Notes under the pieces: generated by a model | What the model was told of the DNA's origin: nothing | The model's database searches: none | The model's input: only the letters and a program-made list of their open reading frames with translations | Part shown: piece by piece, positions 34,508 to 42,753 of the stretch | Layout: each line of letters starts with the position of its first letter | Position numbering within the stretch: position 1 is the stretch's first letter | Assembly (NCBI RefSeq): GCF_900176475.1 | Contig: NZ_FWXX01000007.1 | Span: 62,001 to 126,000 of the forward strand | Source of the DNA: Tropicibacter naphthalenivorans | GTDB lineage: Bacteria; Pseudomonadota; Alphaproteobacteria; Rhodobacterales; Rhodobacteraceae | Reading direction: 5' to 3' | Length of the DNA: 64,000 bases | Made by a program: the position numbers and the translations under genes

Positions 34508-34656
34508 GTTGTGCTCCTTGCCTTCCCCAATGGCTTGTTTCGACTGTAAGCTGCACGAAACACGGCGGAAAGTCCAATTCTTAACCGCGTGCGACATTGC
34601 AAGAAACGTCCCGGTCGGGCAAAACGGTGACAGTTTTACAAACGGGCGGGTGCGGC

Positions 34657-35334
34657 GTGATCGAGCTGGAAAATGTGGCCTATTCCTATGGCAGCGACGC
34701 GCTGTTGACGGATATGTCGCTGCAATTGGCGCCCGGGGCGTTCCATTTCCTGACCGGCCCTTCGGGCGCGGGCAAGACGACGTTCCTAAAGCTGTGCTAT
34801 GGTGCCCTGCGTCCGACCGAAGGCCGCATTCGCCTGTTCGACCAAGACTTGGCGCAGATGGGGCGCGATGACGTGGCCTTTGCCCGGCGGCGGATCGGCG
34901 TTGTTCACCAAGATTGCCAGTTTCTGGACCATCTGCCGCTGGCCGAGAACATCGCTTTGCCGCTGACGGTGTCCGGGCAGGCGAGCCCGGAACAGGTGGA
35001 CAACCTCAATGAACTGATGAGCTGGGTGGGCCTGACCGACAAATACGACGCGCTGCCGCCGGAGCTGTCAGGCGGGGAACGGCAGCGGGCGGCGCTTGCG
35101 CGCGCCTTGATCCTGTCGCCGGACGTGATTTTGGCCGATGAGCCCACCGGCAACGTCGATTGGGAGATGTCCCAGCGGTTGCTGCGCCTCTTGGTCGAGC
35201 TGAACAAGATGGGCAAGACGGTGATGATCGCGACCCATGATCTGATGCTGATCCGCGCGGCCAAGTCGTTGGTTTCCGCGCGTAATCTGCGGATCGCCAA
35301 CCGCACCTTGCAGGCGGCGGGGGTCGACCTGTGA
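34657..35334 (+). CDS. ftsE: Cell division ATP-binding protein FtsE
   Basis: A 225-residue ABC ATPase of the FtsE/LolD class: Walker A GPSGAGKTT, Q-loop VVHQDCQFLDHLPLAENI (the FLDHLPL element is typical of FtsE), signature LSGGERQR, Walker B ILADEPTGNVDWEMS and switch ATHDLMLI. With FtsX it controls peptidoglycan hydrolases at the division septum. The start is taken as the GTG at 34657 (VIELENVAYSYG) with only a weak ribosome-binding site; an in-frame ATG/TTG further upstream would add about 20 residues. Its stop overlaps the ftsX start. Confidence 0.92.
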   Translation: MIELENVAYSYGSDALLTDMSLQLAPGAFHFLTGPSGAGKTTFLKLCYGALRPTEGRIRLFDQDLAQMGRDDVAFARRRIGVVHQDCQFLDHLPLAENIALPLTVSGQASPEQVDNLNELMSWVGLTDKYDALPPELSGGERQRAALARALILSPDVILADEPTGNVDWEMSQRLLRLLVELNKMGKTVMIATHDLMLIRAAKSLVSARNLRIANRTLQAAGVDL

Positions 35335-36236
35335 GGGCGCTGCTGGATAAGCTGCGCGGGCTCACCAGCCCCGACAGCGGCGCCGACCGCGTCGTCCCGC
35401 CCACCGGGTTCACCGCGCGGCTGACGGTCTTTACCTCGGCGGCGATGGCGTTCTTGACGATCTTTGCGCTGGCCTTGTCGCTGGCCTCGGGGCGGCTTGC
35501 GACCTCTTGGGGGGACGAGCTGGCGCGCGAGAGCACGATCCGCATTTCCGCCCCCGCTGGGCAGATGGCGGCGCAGACCGCTGCTGCTTTGCGTGTCTTG
35601 GAACAGACGCCCGGCGTCGCCTCGGCCCGCGCGCTGACCCCCGAGGAACAACAAGCCCTGCTGGAGCCGTGGTTCGGCCCCGACCTGCCGGTGCAGACCC
35701 TGCCGATCCCGCAGCTGATCTCTGTGATCGAGAGCGACGAGGGCTACGATTCCGAAGGTCTGCGCCTGCGTCTGTCCGCCGAAGTTCCCGGCGCGGTGCT
35801 GGACGAACACACCCGTTGGCGGCGGCCCTTGATGGTCGCGGCGGGGCGGCTGCGCTTGCTGGGCTGGGTGTCGATCCTGCTGATTGGCGCGGCGACGGGC
35901 GCGATGGTCACGCTGGCCGCGAATTCTGCGCTGGCCGCCAACCGCCAAGTCATCACGGTGCTGCGTTTGGTCGGCGCCACAGACGGTTACATCGCCGGGG
36001 CCTTTGTGCGCCGGTTCACTCTGCGCACGCTGCTGGGCGCGGGCGTCGGCACGCTGGTTGGCCTGCTCGCCGTGCTGCTGATGCCCGGTGACAGCGGGGC
36101 AGGCGGTTTCCTGACGGGGCTGCGATTCGAGGGCTGGCACTGGCTGTTGCCCTTGCTGGTGCCGCCGCTCGCCGCCGTGGTCGCCTATCTCGCAACGCAA
36201 ATGGCTGCGCGCCGGGTTCTGGGAGGACTCGCTTGA
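35331..36236 (+). CDS. ftsX: Cell division protein FtsX
   Basis: A 301-residue membrane protein with one N-terminal membrane helix (about 30-50), a periplasmic domain (residues 55-165, with LEQTPGVASARALTPEEQQALLEPW) and three C-terminal helices containing the FtsX motif QVITVLRLVGATDGYIAGAFVRRF. The start is GTG in the ftsE stop (GTGA), and the stop overlaps the TTG start of the acyltransferase gene. An ftsE-ftsX-plsC run is consistent with envelope growth functions being expressed together. Confidence 0.9.
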   Translation: MRALLDKLRGLTSPDSGADRVVPPTGFTARLTVFTSAAMAFLTIFALALSLASGRLATSWGDELARESTIRISAPAGQMAAQTAAALRVLEQTPGVASARALTPEEQQALLEPWFGPDLPVQTLPIPQLISVIESDEGYDSEGLRLRLSAEVPGAVLDEHTRWRRPLMVAAGRLRLLGWVSILLIGAATGAMVTLAANSALAANRQVITVLRLVGATDGYIAGAFVRRFTLRTLLGAGVGTLVGLLAVLLMPGDSGAGGFLTGLRFEGWHWLLPLLVPPLAAVVAYLATQMAARRVLGGLA

Positions 36237-36970
36237 TACAATACATTCGTTCGCTGATCTTCGTGGTGCAAAACGCGCTGGCGATGCTGGTGCTTGGCAT
36301 CGTGTTTCTGCCCTGGGCGCTGGTCTCGCCCAAGGGGGCGCGCCTCGCCTGTCGCAGTTTCACGCTTTGGGTGCGCTGGACGGCCTCTTGGATGGTCGGC
36401 CTGAAAACCGAAGTGCGTGGCCCGATCCCCACCGGCGAAGTGCTGATCGCGGCCAAGCACCAGTCTTTCCTCGACATTTTGATGATCTTTTCCGAGGTGC
36501 CCGCCGCCAAGTTCATCATGAAGCGCGAGTTGCTGTTCACCCCGATCATTGGCCTCTACGCATACCGTATCGGCTGCGTCCCGGTGCATCGCGGCAAGCG
36601 CGGGCAGGCGATTACCAAGATGCTGGCGGACGTAGAAAAGGGCCGCGCCGAACCCGGCCAGCTGGTGATCTACCCCCAAGGCACCCGTGTCGCCCCCGGC
36701 GTGGTCAAACCGTATAAGGTCGGCGCGGCGCTGCTGTACGAACAGGCGGGGCAGCCTTGCGTACCCGCCGCCACCAACTGCGGGCTGTTCTGGCCGCGCA
36801 CGGGCATTCTGCGCAAGCCGGGTCTGGCGGTGGTCGAGTTCCTGCCGGAAATCGCACCGGGGCTGGGGCGTGAGCCGTTCATGCGCCGTCTGGAAACAGA
36901 GGTCGAAGCGGCCTCTGACGCGCTGATGGCCGAGGCTGGGTTTACCCCCGAGGTGCTTACGAAATCGTGA
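36233..36970 (+). CDS. plsC: 1-acyl-sn-glycerol-3-phosphate acyltransferase (PlsC family)
   Basis: A 245-residue acyltransferase. One N-terminal membrane segment (residues about 8-28) precedes the HX4D block KHQSFLDIL (near 80). KREL with PIIGLYAYRIGCVPVHRG and YPQGTRVAPG form the substrate-binding motifs; the usual FPEGTR appears here as YPQGTR. It makes phosphatidic acid from lysophosphatidic acid. The start is a TTG overlapping the ftsX stop with GGGAGGA eight bases upstream. A paralogue elsewhere in the genome could be the main PlsC, so the symbol names the family. Confidence 0.85.
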   Translation: MIQYIRSLIFVVQNALAMLVLGIVFLPWALVSPKGARLACRSFTLWVRWTASWMVGLKTEVRGPIPTGEVLIAAKHQSFLDILMIFSEVPAAKFIMKRELLFTPIIGLYAYRIGCVPVHRGKRGQAITKMLADVEKGRAEPGQLVIYPQGTRVAPGVVKPYKVGAALLYEQAGQPCVPAATNCGLFWPRTGILRKPGLAVVEFLPEIAPGLGREPFMRRLETEVEAASDALMAEAGFTPEVLTKS

Positions 36971-36985
36971 AGGCGGAAAACGCGG

Positions 36986-37017
36986 GTTCGTGCGTTCAAC
37001 CTAGGAAACGCACGAAC
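36986..37017 (+). terminator. Perfect 11-base-pair hairpin after plsC
   Basis: GTTCGTGCGTT (36986-36996) pairs with AACGCACGAAC (37007-37017) around a ten-base loop, followed by AAAAGG. It ends 13 bases before the start of the dioxygenase-like gene. It may end the ftsEX-plsC message or act as an operator or leader hairpin near that gene's ribosome-binding site. Confidence 0.5.
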
Positions 37018-37030
37018 AAAAGGCCTGATC

Positions 37031-37735
37031 ATGTCTGCAATACCGTACCTTAATCGTCGCTCGCTTTTGGCGGGGCTGGCGGCATCCCCCATCGCGCTGA
37101 CCGGGATTGGCGCTTTTCCCAGCGCTGCGCGGGCCCAAGCCCAGGGCGCTGGCCTGATCTCTCCGAACGTGTGCCTCGTGACCCCGGCGATGACCGAGGG
37201 GCCGTATTACTTTGACCCCGATCTGGTGCGCGCCGATGTGACCGAGGACCGCGAGGGGATGCCCCTGCGCCTGCAAATCCAAGTCGTGAGCGCTGATTGC
37301 GTCGCTATCCCGAACGCCCGCGTGGATATCTGGCATTGCGACGCGCGGGGCATCTACTCGGGCTATCGCAACCGCGGCACGGGCAATGACGCCCGCGGCG
37401 AGACGTTCCTGCGCGGCACCCAGATGACCAATGCCAACGGCACCACGACCTTTCAGACAATCTATCCCGGCTGGTATCCGGGGCGCACGACGCACATCCA
37501 CTACAAGGTGTTTCTGGACCAGCGCACCGTGCTGACCAGCCAGCTGTTCTTTCCCGATACCGTGTCCGAGGCGCTGTTCGACAGCACCGCGCCTTACAAC
37601 GAACGCGCCGGGCAGCGCGATACGATGAACTCCAGCGATGGCATTTTGCGCCGGGCGGGCGATGGCGCCTACGCGGCGGTCCAGCAATACCCCGAGTATT
37701 ACGACGCCGCTCTTGTGGTGGGCATTAACGCTTAA
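37031..37735 (+). CDS. Exported intradiol ring-cleavage dioxygenase-like protein
   Basis: A 234-residue protein with a twin-arginine-like signal (NRRSLLAGLAASPIAL, cleavage probably after AARA near residue 36). The mature domain resembles protocatechuate/catechol intradiol dioxygenases: TPAMTEGPYYFD, DIWHCDARGIYSGY, IYPGWYPGRTTHIHYKVF. The four expected Fe(III) ligands are present (Tyr in GIYSGY, Tyr in GWYPGR and the two His of HIHYK). Export of a folded iron protein through Tat is consistent. The substrate is unknown; no aromatic-degradation genes are near. It is flanked by a hairpin and a strong terminator, so it is probably transcribed alone. Confidence 0.8.
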   Translation: MSAIPYLNRRSLLAGLAASPIALTGIGAFPSAARAQAQGAGLISPNVCLVTPAMTEGPYYFDPDLVRADVTEDREGMPLRLQIQVVSADCVAIPNARVDIWHCDARGIYSGYRNRGTGNDARGETFLRGTQMTNANGTTTFQTIYPGWYPGRTTHIHYKVFLDQRTVLTSQLFFPDTVSEALFDSTAPYNERAGQRDTMNSSDGILRRAGDGAYAAVQQYPEYYDAALVVGINA

Positions 37736-37742
37736 AAACGTG

Positions 37743-37782
37743 AAAAAAGGGCGCGAGGGGGGAACCTCGCGCCCTTTGTTTA
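37743..37782. terminator. Bidirectional terminator between dioxygenase gene and lpd
   Basis: AAAGGGCGCGAGG (37746-37758) pairs perfectly with CCTCGCGCCCTTT (37765-37777), 13 base pairs with a six-base loop. It has an A-run before it and TTTGTTTAT after it. It ends both convergent transcripts, including the long TCA operon. Confidence 0.9.
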
Positions 37783-37801
37783 TCTCAAGGTTTCCAGAGG
37801 C

Positions 37802-39196
37802 TTACGCGTGGATCGCCCCGTCGCCACAGGCCAGCGCTGCCTCCCGCACAGCCTCGGAGAAGGTCGGGTGCGCGTGGCAGGTCAGCGCGATGTCCTCGGC
37901 AGAGGCACCAAATTCCATGCCGACGCAGATCTCGTGGATCAGGTCGCCCGCCGCCGGGCCGATGATGTGGCAGCCGAGGATGCGGTCAGTTTCCTTGTCC
38001 ACCAGCAGTTTGACAAAGCCGTCGCCCGCGAACACAGCCTTGGCGCGGCCATTGCCCATGAACGAGAACTTGCCGACCTTATAGGCAACACCGGCCTCCT
38101 TGAGCTGGTCCTCGGTCTTGCCCACAGTCGCCACCTCGGGGTGGGTGTAGATCACGCCGGGGATCACGTCGTAGTTCACGTGACCATGCTTGCCCGCGAT
38201 GACCTCGGCGGCGGCCATGCCTTCATCCTCGGCCTTGTGCGCCAGCATCGGGCCTTCGATCGCGTCGCCAATGGCGTAGATGCCCGGCACGTTGGTCTTC
38301 CAGTGGTCGTCGGTCTTGATCTGACCGCGCGGGGTCATCTCGACACCAAGCGCTTCAAGGCCGAGACCATCCACAAACGGACGGCGACCGGTGGCGCAGA
38401 GCACCACATCGGCGTCGGTGGTATGCTCGGAGTCGTCCTTGCGCAGCTTGTAGGTGACGGTGGCCTTGCCGCCCTTGGTTTCGACCTTTTGCACCGCCGC
38501 GCCCATGGTGAACTTGAGCCCCTGCTTGGTCAGCAGCTTTTGGAAGGCGCGCTGCACCTCGGAGTCCATCCCCGGCGTGATCGCGTCGAGGAATTCGATC
38601 ACCTCGACCTCGGCGCCGAGACGCGCATAGACCGAGCCCATTTCCAGACCGATGACGCCCGCGCCGATCACCACCAGCTTTTTCGGCACCTTCGGCAGCT
38701 CGAGCGCGCCGGTCGAGGTCACGACGATTTTCTCGTCGACGGTCACATCGGCACCCGGAACCGGCGCAGGCTCGGACCCGGACGCGATGATGATGTTCTT
38801 GGCCTCATAGACCTCGTCGCCGACCTTGACCTTGCCCGCCTCGGGGATAGAGGCCCAGCCCTTGATCCAGTCTACCTTGTTCTTTTTGAACAGAAATTCG
38901 ATGCCCTTGGTGTTCTGGCCAATGACGTCGTCCTTATAGGCCAGCATCTGCTTGAAATCGACCGACGGCGCTTTGCCCTTGAGGCCCATCTTGGCAAAGT
39001 TGTGCTCTGCCTCGTGCAGCTGGTGCGACGCGTGCAGCAGCGCCTTGGACGGGATGCAGCCCACGTTCAGGCAGGTGCCGCCCAGCGTTTCGCGCCCTTC
39101 GACGCAAGCGGTTTTCAGGCCCAGCTGCGCGCAGCGAATAGCCGAGACGTAGCCGCCGGGGCCAGCGCCGATCACGATGACGTCGTATTGTGCCAT
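37802..39196 (-). CDS. lpd: Dihydrolipoyl dehydrogenase (E3)
   Basis: A 464-residue flavoprotein disulfide reductase that reoxidises lipoamide in 2-oxoacid dehydrogenase complexes. Features are the FAD motif [12 protein letters not shown], the redox disulfide [15 protein letters not shown], the NAD motif [26 protein letters not shown], and the catalytic His-Glu pair in HAHPTFSEA near the C-terminus. It is the last gene of the sucA-sucB cluster, so it is probably the E3 of 2-oxoglutarate dehydrogenase. GGAAAA lies seven bases before the ATG. A strong terminator follows. Confidence 0.95.
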   Translation of the reverse strand: MAQYDVIVIGAGPGGYVSAIRCAQLGLKTACVEGRETLGGTCLNVGCIPSKALLHASHQLHEAEHNFAKMGLKGKAPSVDFKQMLAYKDDVIGQNTKGIEFLFKKNKVDWIKGWASIPEAGKVKVGDEVYEAKNIIIASGSEPAPVPGADVTVDEKIVVTSTGALELPKVPKKLVVIGAGVIGLEMGSVYARLGAEVEVIEFLDAITPGMDSEVQRAFQKLLTKQGLKFTMGAAVQKVETKGGKATVTYKLRKDDSEHTTDADVVLCATGRRPFVDGLGLEALGVEMTPRGQIKTDDHWKTNVPGIYAIGDAIEGPMLAHKAEDEGMAAAEVIAGKHGHVNYDVIPGVIYTHPEVATVGKTEDQLKEAGVAYKVGKFSFMGNGRAKAVFAGDGFVKLLVDKETDRILGCHIIGPAAGDLIHEICVGMEFGASAEDIALTCHAHPTFSEAVREAALACGDGAIHA

Positions 39197-39284
39197 GTCG
39201 TTTTCCTTTTGTTTGCAAAGAACGGCGCGTGCCGTCCCTTTGGAATGAGGGGCCCCACGCGGGGGCCTGGGTTTGAGGGTCGAT

Positions 39285-39674
39285 CTAGAGCAAAGCCTTG
39301 ATCAGCATAAAGACGGTGGCCAAAAGGCCGATAAACCAGATGAGCGAGCGCCACGGCGTCCAGCCCCAGACATAGGCGGGCACGTACAGGACGCGGGCGA
39401 GCAGATAGGTCATGGCGGCCAACGCGGTGGTTTCGGACGCCTTGTCGGCATAGGTCAGCACGGTGGCGGCGATGCCAAACAGGATCAGCCCTTCGAAGTG
39501 GTTGGCCATAGTGCGTTGCAGCCGCCCGGCCTTGCCGGTCAATTCGCGCGGGGTGTCGCGCGGCGAGGCTGCGTATTTGCGGCCGACCTGCATTTGCGCG
39601 GTGATGGAATAGGCCACGAAGATGCAGACTTGCAGCAGGGCAGACAGGGTGAGGGCGGTCAATTCGGGTGTCAT
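39285..39674 (-). CDS. MAPEG family membrane protein
   Basis: A 129-residue protein with four hydrophobic segments and the MAPEG pattern: [20 protein letters not shown], then [20 protein letters not shown] (the RxxxNxxE/H glutathione-site region) and a [12 protein letters not shown] block. Family members are membrane enzymes of eicosanoid and glutathione metabolism; bacterial members of this short type are mostly uncharacterised. The start at 39674 overlaps the stop of the glycosyltransferase gene (ATGA). It lies 88 bases before lpd within the TCA operon. Confidence 0.83.
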   Translation of the reverse strand: MTPELTALTLSALLQVCIFVAYSITAQMQVGRKYAASPRDTPRELTGKAGRLQRTMANHFEGLILFGIAATVLTYADKASETTALAAMTYLLARVLYVPAYVWGWTPWRSLIWFIGLLATVFMLIKALL

Positions 39675-40633
39675 GCGGTGGCCTTTCCTCGGGTCCATGC
39701 GGCGCGGTTTTCAGGCGTTAGAACCTGCGCGCGGCGGGTGATGAACCAGTTGTGGCAGGCTTGCTCGGCAGATGCCACCGCCGGATCGGCGCGCCATGCG
39801 GCAATCTGCGCCTCAACCTGCGGCAGATGCGCCAACATCGAGCTTTCTTCGGCGTCGTTGCGGTTTGCCTGCGCGTGCCAGCCGCTGCCAAGGTGGTATT
39901 TCGCGCTGGCCTTGCCCTGGCCGTCGCCGCGGTCGTTCTTCATCAGGAACAGGTCCTGCGATTTCACCGCGTAGTGAAACAGGAACGCCGAGGTCACGTC
40001 ACAGGCCTTGCCCAGGGGACGAAAACGCGCGGATTTCTCCTGATAGAGCGTCCCGTTGCGCAATTTTTTTCCGTCCGGCGAGCGCACCTGCGGATCATCC
40101 ACCAACGGCTCCAGCGGGTTGTGATCGGTGGCCTTGGCAAAGCTGGCGACCCGGAACAGGCATTTGAACTTGGTAACCCCCGGTTCAAGGCCCAAGGCGG
40201 CGCGGGTATTGCGGGCAAGGACCAGATCGCCGGGCGTCCAGTCGGTGACGCCGCTGTCGCCCAAGGCGAGCCACGGGATCGGCACCACGTCGGCGTCCTG
40301 CGTGCGCTCCAGCAGGTCAGACAGGGTGCCGTCCGGCAGATGCAGGAATTCGTCGCTGTCGATGTGCAGGACGTGGGTGATTTCGCTTTCACGGCAAAGC
40401 GTTAGAACATGGTCCATCCCGGCGTCTTGCGGCGATGCGCCGTCCGGCACGTCTTGGCGGATGTGGGTCACGACGCCCATATCGGCCAAAGCATCCAGCA
40501 ACATGTCAGACCCATCGGTGCAATCGTTCGTCACCACGACAATGCGGTCGAACCCAAGCGCGCTGTGAAAGGCCAGCCATTCGAGCAGGAAAATCCCTTC
40601 GTTGCGCATACAAGAGGCGAGGGCGATCGTCAT
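39671..40633 (-). CDS. Glycosyltransferase family 2-like protein
   Basis: A 320-residue GT-A fold protein. The N-terminus TIALASCMRNEGIFLLEWLAFHSALGFDRIVVVTNDCTDGS and the metal-binding DSDEFLHLP are those of the GT2/GT92-like proteins found in roseobacter polysaccharide loci. TKFKCLFRVASFAKATDHNP is a later family element. Donor and acceptor are unknown. The frame runs upstream to 40738, but the ATG at 40633 overlaps the preceding stop (ATGA) and matches the family N-terminus. It is encoded in the middle of the TCA operon between sucB and lpd. Confidence 0.83.
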   Translation of the reverse strand: MTIALASCMRNEGIFLLEWLAFHSALGFDRIVVVTNDCTDGSDMLLDALADMGVVTHIRQDVPDGASPQDAGMDHVLTLCRESEITHVLHIDSDEFLHLPDGTLSDLLERTQDADVVPIPWLALGDSGVTDWTPGDLVLARNTRAALGLEPGVTKFKCLFRVASFAKATDHNPLEPLVDDPQVRSPDGKKLRNGTLYQEKSARFRPLGKACDVTSAFLFHYAVKSQDLFLMKNDRGDGQGKASAKYHLGSGWHAQANRNDAEESSMLAHLPQVEAQIAAWRADPAVASAEQACHNWFITRRAQVLTPENRAAWTRGKATA

Positions 40634-41127
40634 TGTGCCGCCTCGAACCGTGCCATGAGGCTTGAAAGCCGCGCCAAGTCTGCGGGCGCAAGCGTGGTCT
40701 GGCCCGAGTGATCCGTCAACTCGCGCAACATGCGCCATTCCTGAGTGGATGTCACATGGCCGCGTTTCAGCACTTTGGCCGCCAGCTTGGGCAAGAGCCC
40801 GGTTTCCTCAAGGAAATCAAAGCCGGTCTCGGCCCGGAAATGCGTCAGGAAGGCGTCGATGTCAGACCCGCCGCCGTGCATCTCATCCGCCGTCACCGAA
40901 TACCACATGCGCAGATCGCGCAGCAGGTAGTCACCGGCGGAGACGCTGGGGTTTTGGTCAAACATGTCGAGAAAACTCTGCCCCGGCTCGACGATCTGGT
41001 TCAGGTCGGGATCGGTGCCATGGGCGGCGCGATAGGCCTGAATGACCCAGTCGCGGTAGACATCAACGCCAGAGGCCAGACGCGCGATTTCGAGGCGCAT
41101 ATCGGATGTGGTTCTGCGCTGTGCCAT
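40630..41127 (-). CDS. Hypothetical protein upstream of the glycosyltransferase
   Basis: A 165-residue soluble, mostly helical protein I do not recognise. It has no signal peptide or membrane segment. Recognisable stretches are DVYRDWVIQAYRAAHGTDPD, GDYLLRDLRMWYSVTADEMHGGG and AKVLKRGHVTSTQEWRMLRELTDH. Its stop overlaps the start of the glycosyltransferase gene, so it is expressed with it and may serve the same surface-modification process. Its 5' region is unusual: a hairpin and a 12-base G/C homopolymer lie about 30 bases before the start codon. Confidence 0.7.
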   Translation of the reverse strand: MAQRRTTSDMRLEIARLASGVDVYRDWVIQAYRAAHGTDPDLNQIVEPGQSFLDMFDQNPSVSAGDYLLRDLRMWYSVTADEMHGGGSDIDAFLTHFRAETGFDFLEETGLLPKLAAKVLKRGHVTSTQEWRMLRELTDHSGQTTLAPADLARLSSLMARFEAAQ

Positions 41128-41156
41128 GACGTGTCGCGTATCTAGAGCGTTCGGGC

Positions 41157-41193
41157 GGGGGGGGGGGGCGCCGCCCCAGACGAGGGACGGCGC
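41157..41193 (-). repeat. 12-base G tract next to a hairpin, upstream of the glycosyltransferase unit
   Basis: Positions 41157-41168 are twelve consecutive G (C on the coding strand). In the minus-strand transcript the adjoining 41168-41193 can fold as a ten-base-pair stem (GCGCCGUCCC with GGGGCGGCGC) directly after sucB, and the C-run follows it. The gap 41128-41210 therefore holds a terminator-like stem without a U-tract and a slippage-prone homopolymer, 30 bases before the start of the next gene. The run length could also be a sequencing or assembly artefact. Confidence 0.7.
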
Positions 41194-41210
41194 AAAAGGT
41201 TAGCCTCGGA

Positions 41211-42722
41211 TTACAGGTCCATCAGCAGGCGGCGCGGATCTTCGAGCGCTTCCTTGACGCGCACGAGGAAGGTCACGGCGCCTTTGCCGTCGACGATGCG
41301 GTGATCGTAGGACAGGGCGAGGTACATCATCGGGCGGATCTTGATCTCGCCGTTGATGACCATCGGACGGTCCTGGATCTTGTGCATGCCGAGGATGCCG
41401 GACTGCGGGGGGTTCAGGATCGGCGAGGACATCAGCGAGCCATACACACCACCGTTGGAGATGGTGAAGGTGCCGCCCTGCATTTCCGCCATGGACAGCT
41501 TGCCGTCGCGGGCGCGCTTGCCCTTTTCGGCGATCGCCTTTTCGATCTCGGCAAAGGACATCTGGTCGGCGTCACGGATGACCGGAACCACCAGACCCTG
41601 CGGGGTGCCCGCAGCGATGCCCATGTGGACAAAGTTCTTGTAGACGATGTCGGTGCCGTCGATCTCGGCGTTGACTTCGGGCACTTCTTTCAGGGCGTGG
41701 CAGCACGCCTTGGTGAAGAAGGACATAAAGCCCAGACGCACGCCGTGCTTTTTCTCAAAGAGGTCTTTGTACTCTTTGCGCAGGGCCATGCACTCGGTCA
41801 TGTCCACCTCGTTGTAGGTGGTCAGGATCGCGGCGGTGTTCTGCGCGTCCTTGAGACGGCGGGCGATGGTCTGGCGCAGACGGGTCATCTTGACCCGCTC
41901 TTCGCGCGAGGCGTCGTCAGCGGACACCGGCGCGCGCGGGGCAGCCGCGGCCGCAGCAGGCGCGGGCGCGGATTTCGCAGCGGCCACGGCGGCGGCAACG
42001 TCGGCCTTGGTGGCGCGGCCATCCTTGCCGGTGCCGGTCACGGCATCACGGGAGATACCCGCTTCGGCCATGGCTTTCTCGGCGGCGGGGCCGTCCTTGA
42101 TGTCCTTGCCAGCGCCGCCGTTCCCTGCGGGGGGCGTGCTGTACTGGGTGTCCGCCGGAGCCGCCGCAGGCGCGTCGCCCGAGGACATGACCGCCAGCTT
42201 GCCGCCGGCTTCGACTGTGCTGCCTTCGGCGGCGATGATCTCGGTCAGGGTGCCGGAAGCGGGCGCGGGAACCTCGACGGAAACCTTGTCGGTTTCCAGC
42301 TCGCAGAGCATCTCGTCCTGCTGGACGCTGTCGCCGACCTTCTTGAACCACGTGGACACGGTTGCTTCGGACACGGACTCGCCCAGCGTCGGGACCATCA
42401 CGTCAACCGATTCCGATGCGCCGCCGGACGCCTTGGGCGCCTCGGCTGCGGCTTCCTTGGCCTTGGGCGCGGTGTCGCTGCCCGCGTCGCCTTCGGAGAT
42501 GTTGGCCAGCAGGGCGTCGACGCCCACGGTGTCCCCTTCGTTGGCGACGATGTCGGACAGGGTGCCAGCCACGGGCGAGGGCACCTCGACGGTGACCTTG
42601 TCGGTTTCCAGCTCGCAGAGCATTTCGTCCACGGCAACGGTGTCGCCGGGCTTTTTGAACCATGTTGCCACGGTTGCCTCGGTCACGGATTCGCCCAGGG
42701 TGGGGACGCGTACTTCGGTCAT
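41211..42722 (-). CDS. sucB: 2-oxoglutarate dehydrogenase E2, dihydrolipoyl succinyltransferase
   Basis: A 503-residue E2 with two lipoyl domains (residues about 2-78 and 103-180), each with the lipoylated Lys in an ELETDKV motif. An alanine/proline linker follows, then a peripheral-subunit-binding domain ([22 protein letters not shown], about 225-255) and the catalytic domain, which ends with [16 protein letters not shown] containing the catalytic His. Two lipoyl domains are more than E. coli SucB has, but I believe they are usual in Rhodobacterales. Three possible starts lie within nine bases; AAGGA nine bases before 42722 favours that one. It follows sucA by 31 bases. Confidence 0.94.
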   Translation of the reverse strand: MTEVRVPTLGESVTEATVATWFKKPGDTVAVDEMLCELETDKVTVEVPSPVAGTLSDIVANEGDTVGVDALLANISEGDAGSDTAPKAKEAAAEAPKASGGASESVDVMVPTLGESVSEATVSTWFKKVGDSVQQDEMLCELETDKVSVEVPAPASGTLTEIIAAEGSTVEAGGKLAVMSSGDAPAAAPADTQYSTPPAGNGGAGKDIKDGPAAEKAMAEAGISRDAVTGTGKDGRATKADVAAAVAAAKSAPAPAAAAAAPRAPVSADDASREERVKMTRLRQTIARRLKDAQNTAAILTTYNEVDMTECMALRKEYKDLFEKKHGVRLGFMSFFTKACCHALKEVPEVNAEIDGTDIVYKNFVHMGIAAGTPQGLVVPVIRDADQMSFAEIEKAIAEKGKRARDGKLSMAEMQGGTFTISNGGVYGSLMSSPILNPPQSGILGMHKIQDRPMVINGEIKIRPMMYLALSYDHRIVDGKGAVTFLVRVKEALEDPRRLLMDL

Positions 42723-42753
42723 TTTCATCAATCCTTTTTAGATACCCTAGGGG

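Noticed and set aside
41211-42722. Two lipoyl domains in the E2 subunit as an anomaly
   Set aside because: Unusual compared with E. coli SucB but, to my knowledge, normal for Rhodobacterales, so not a novelty.
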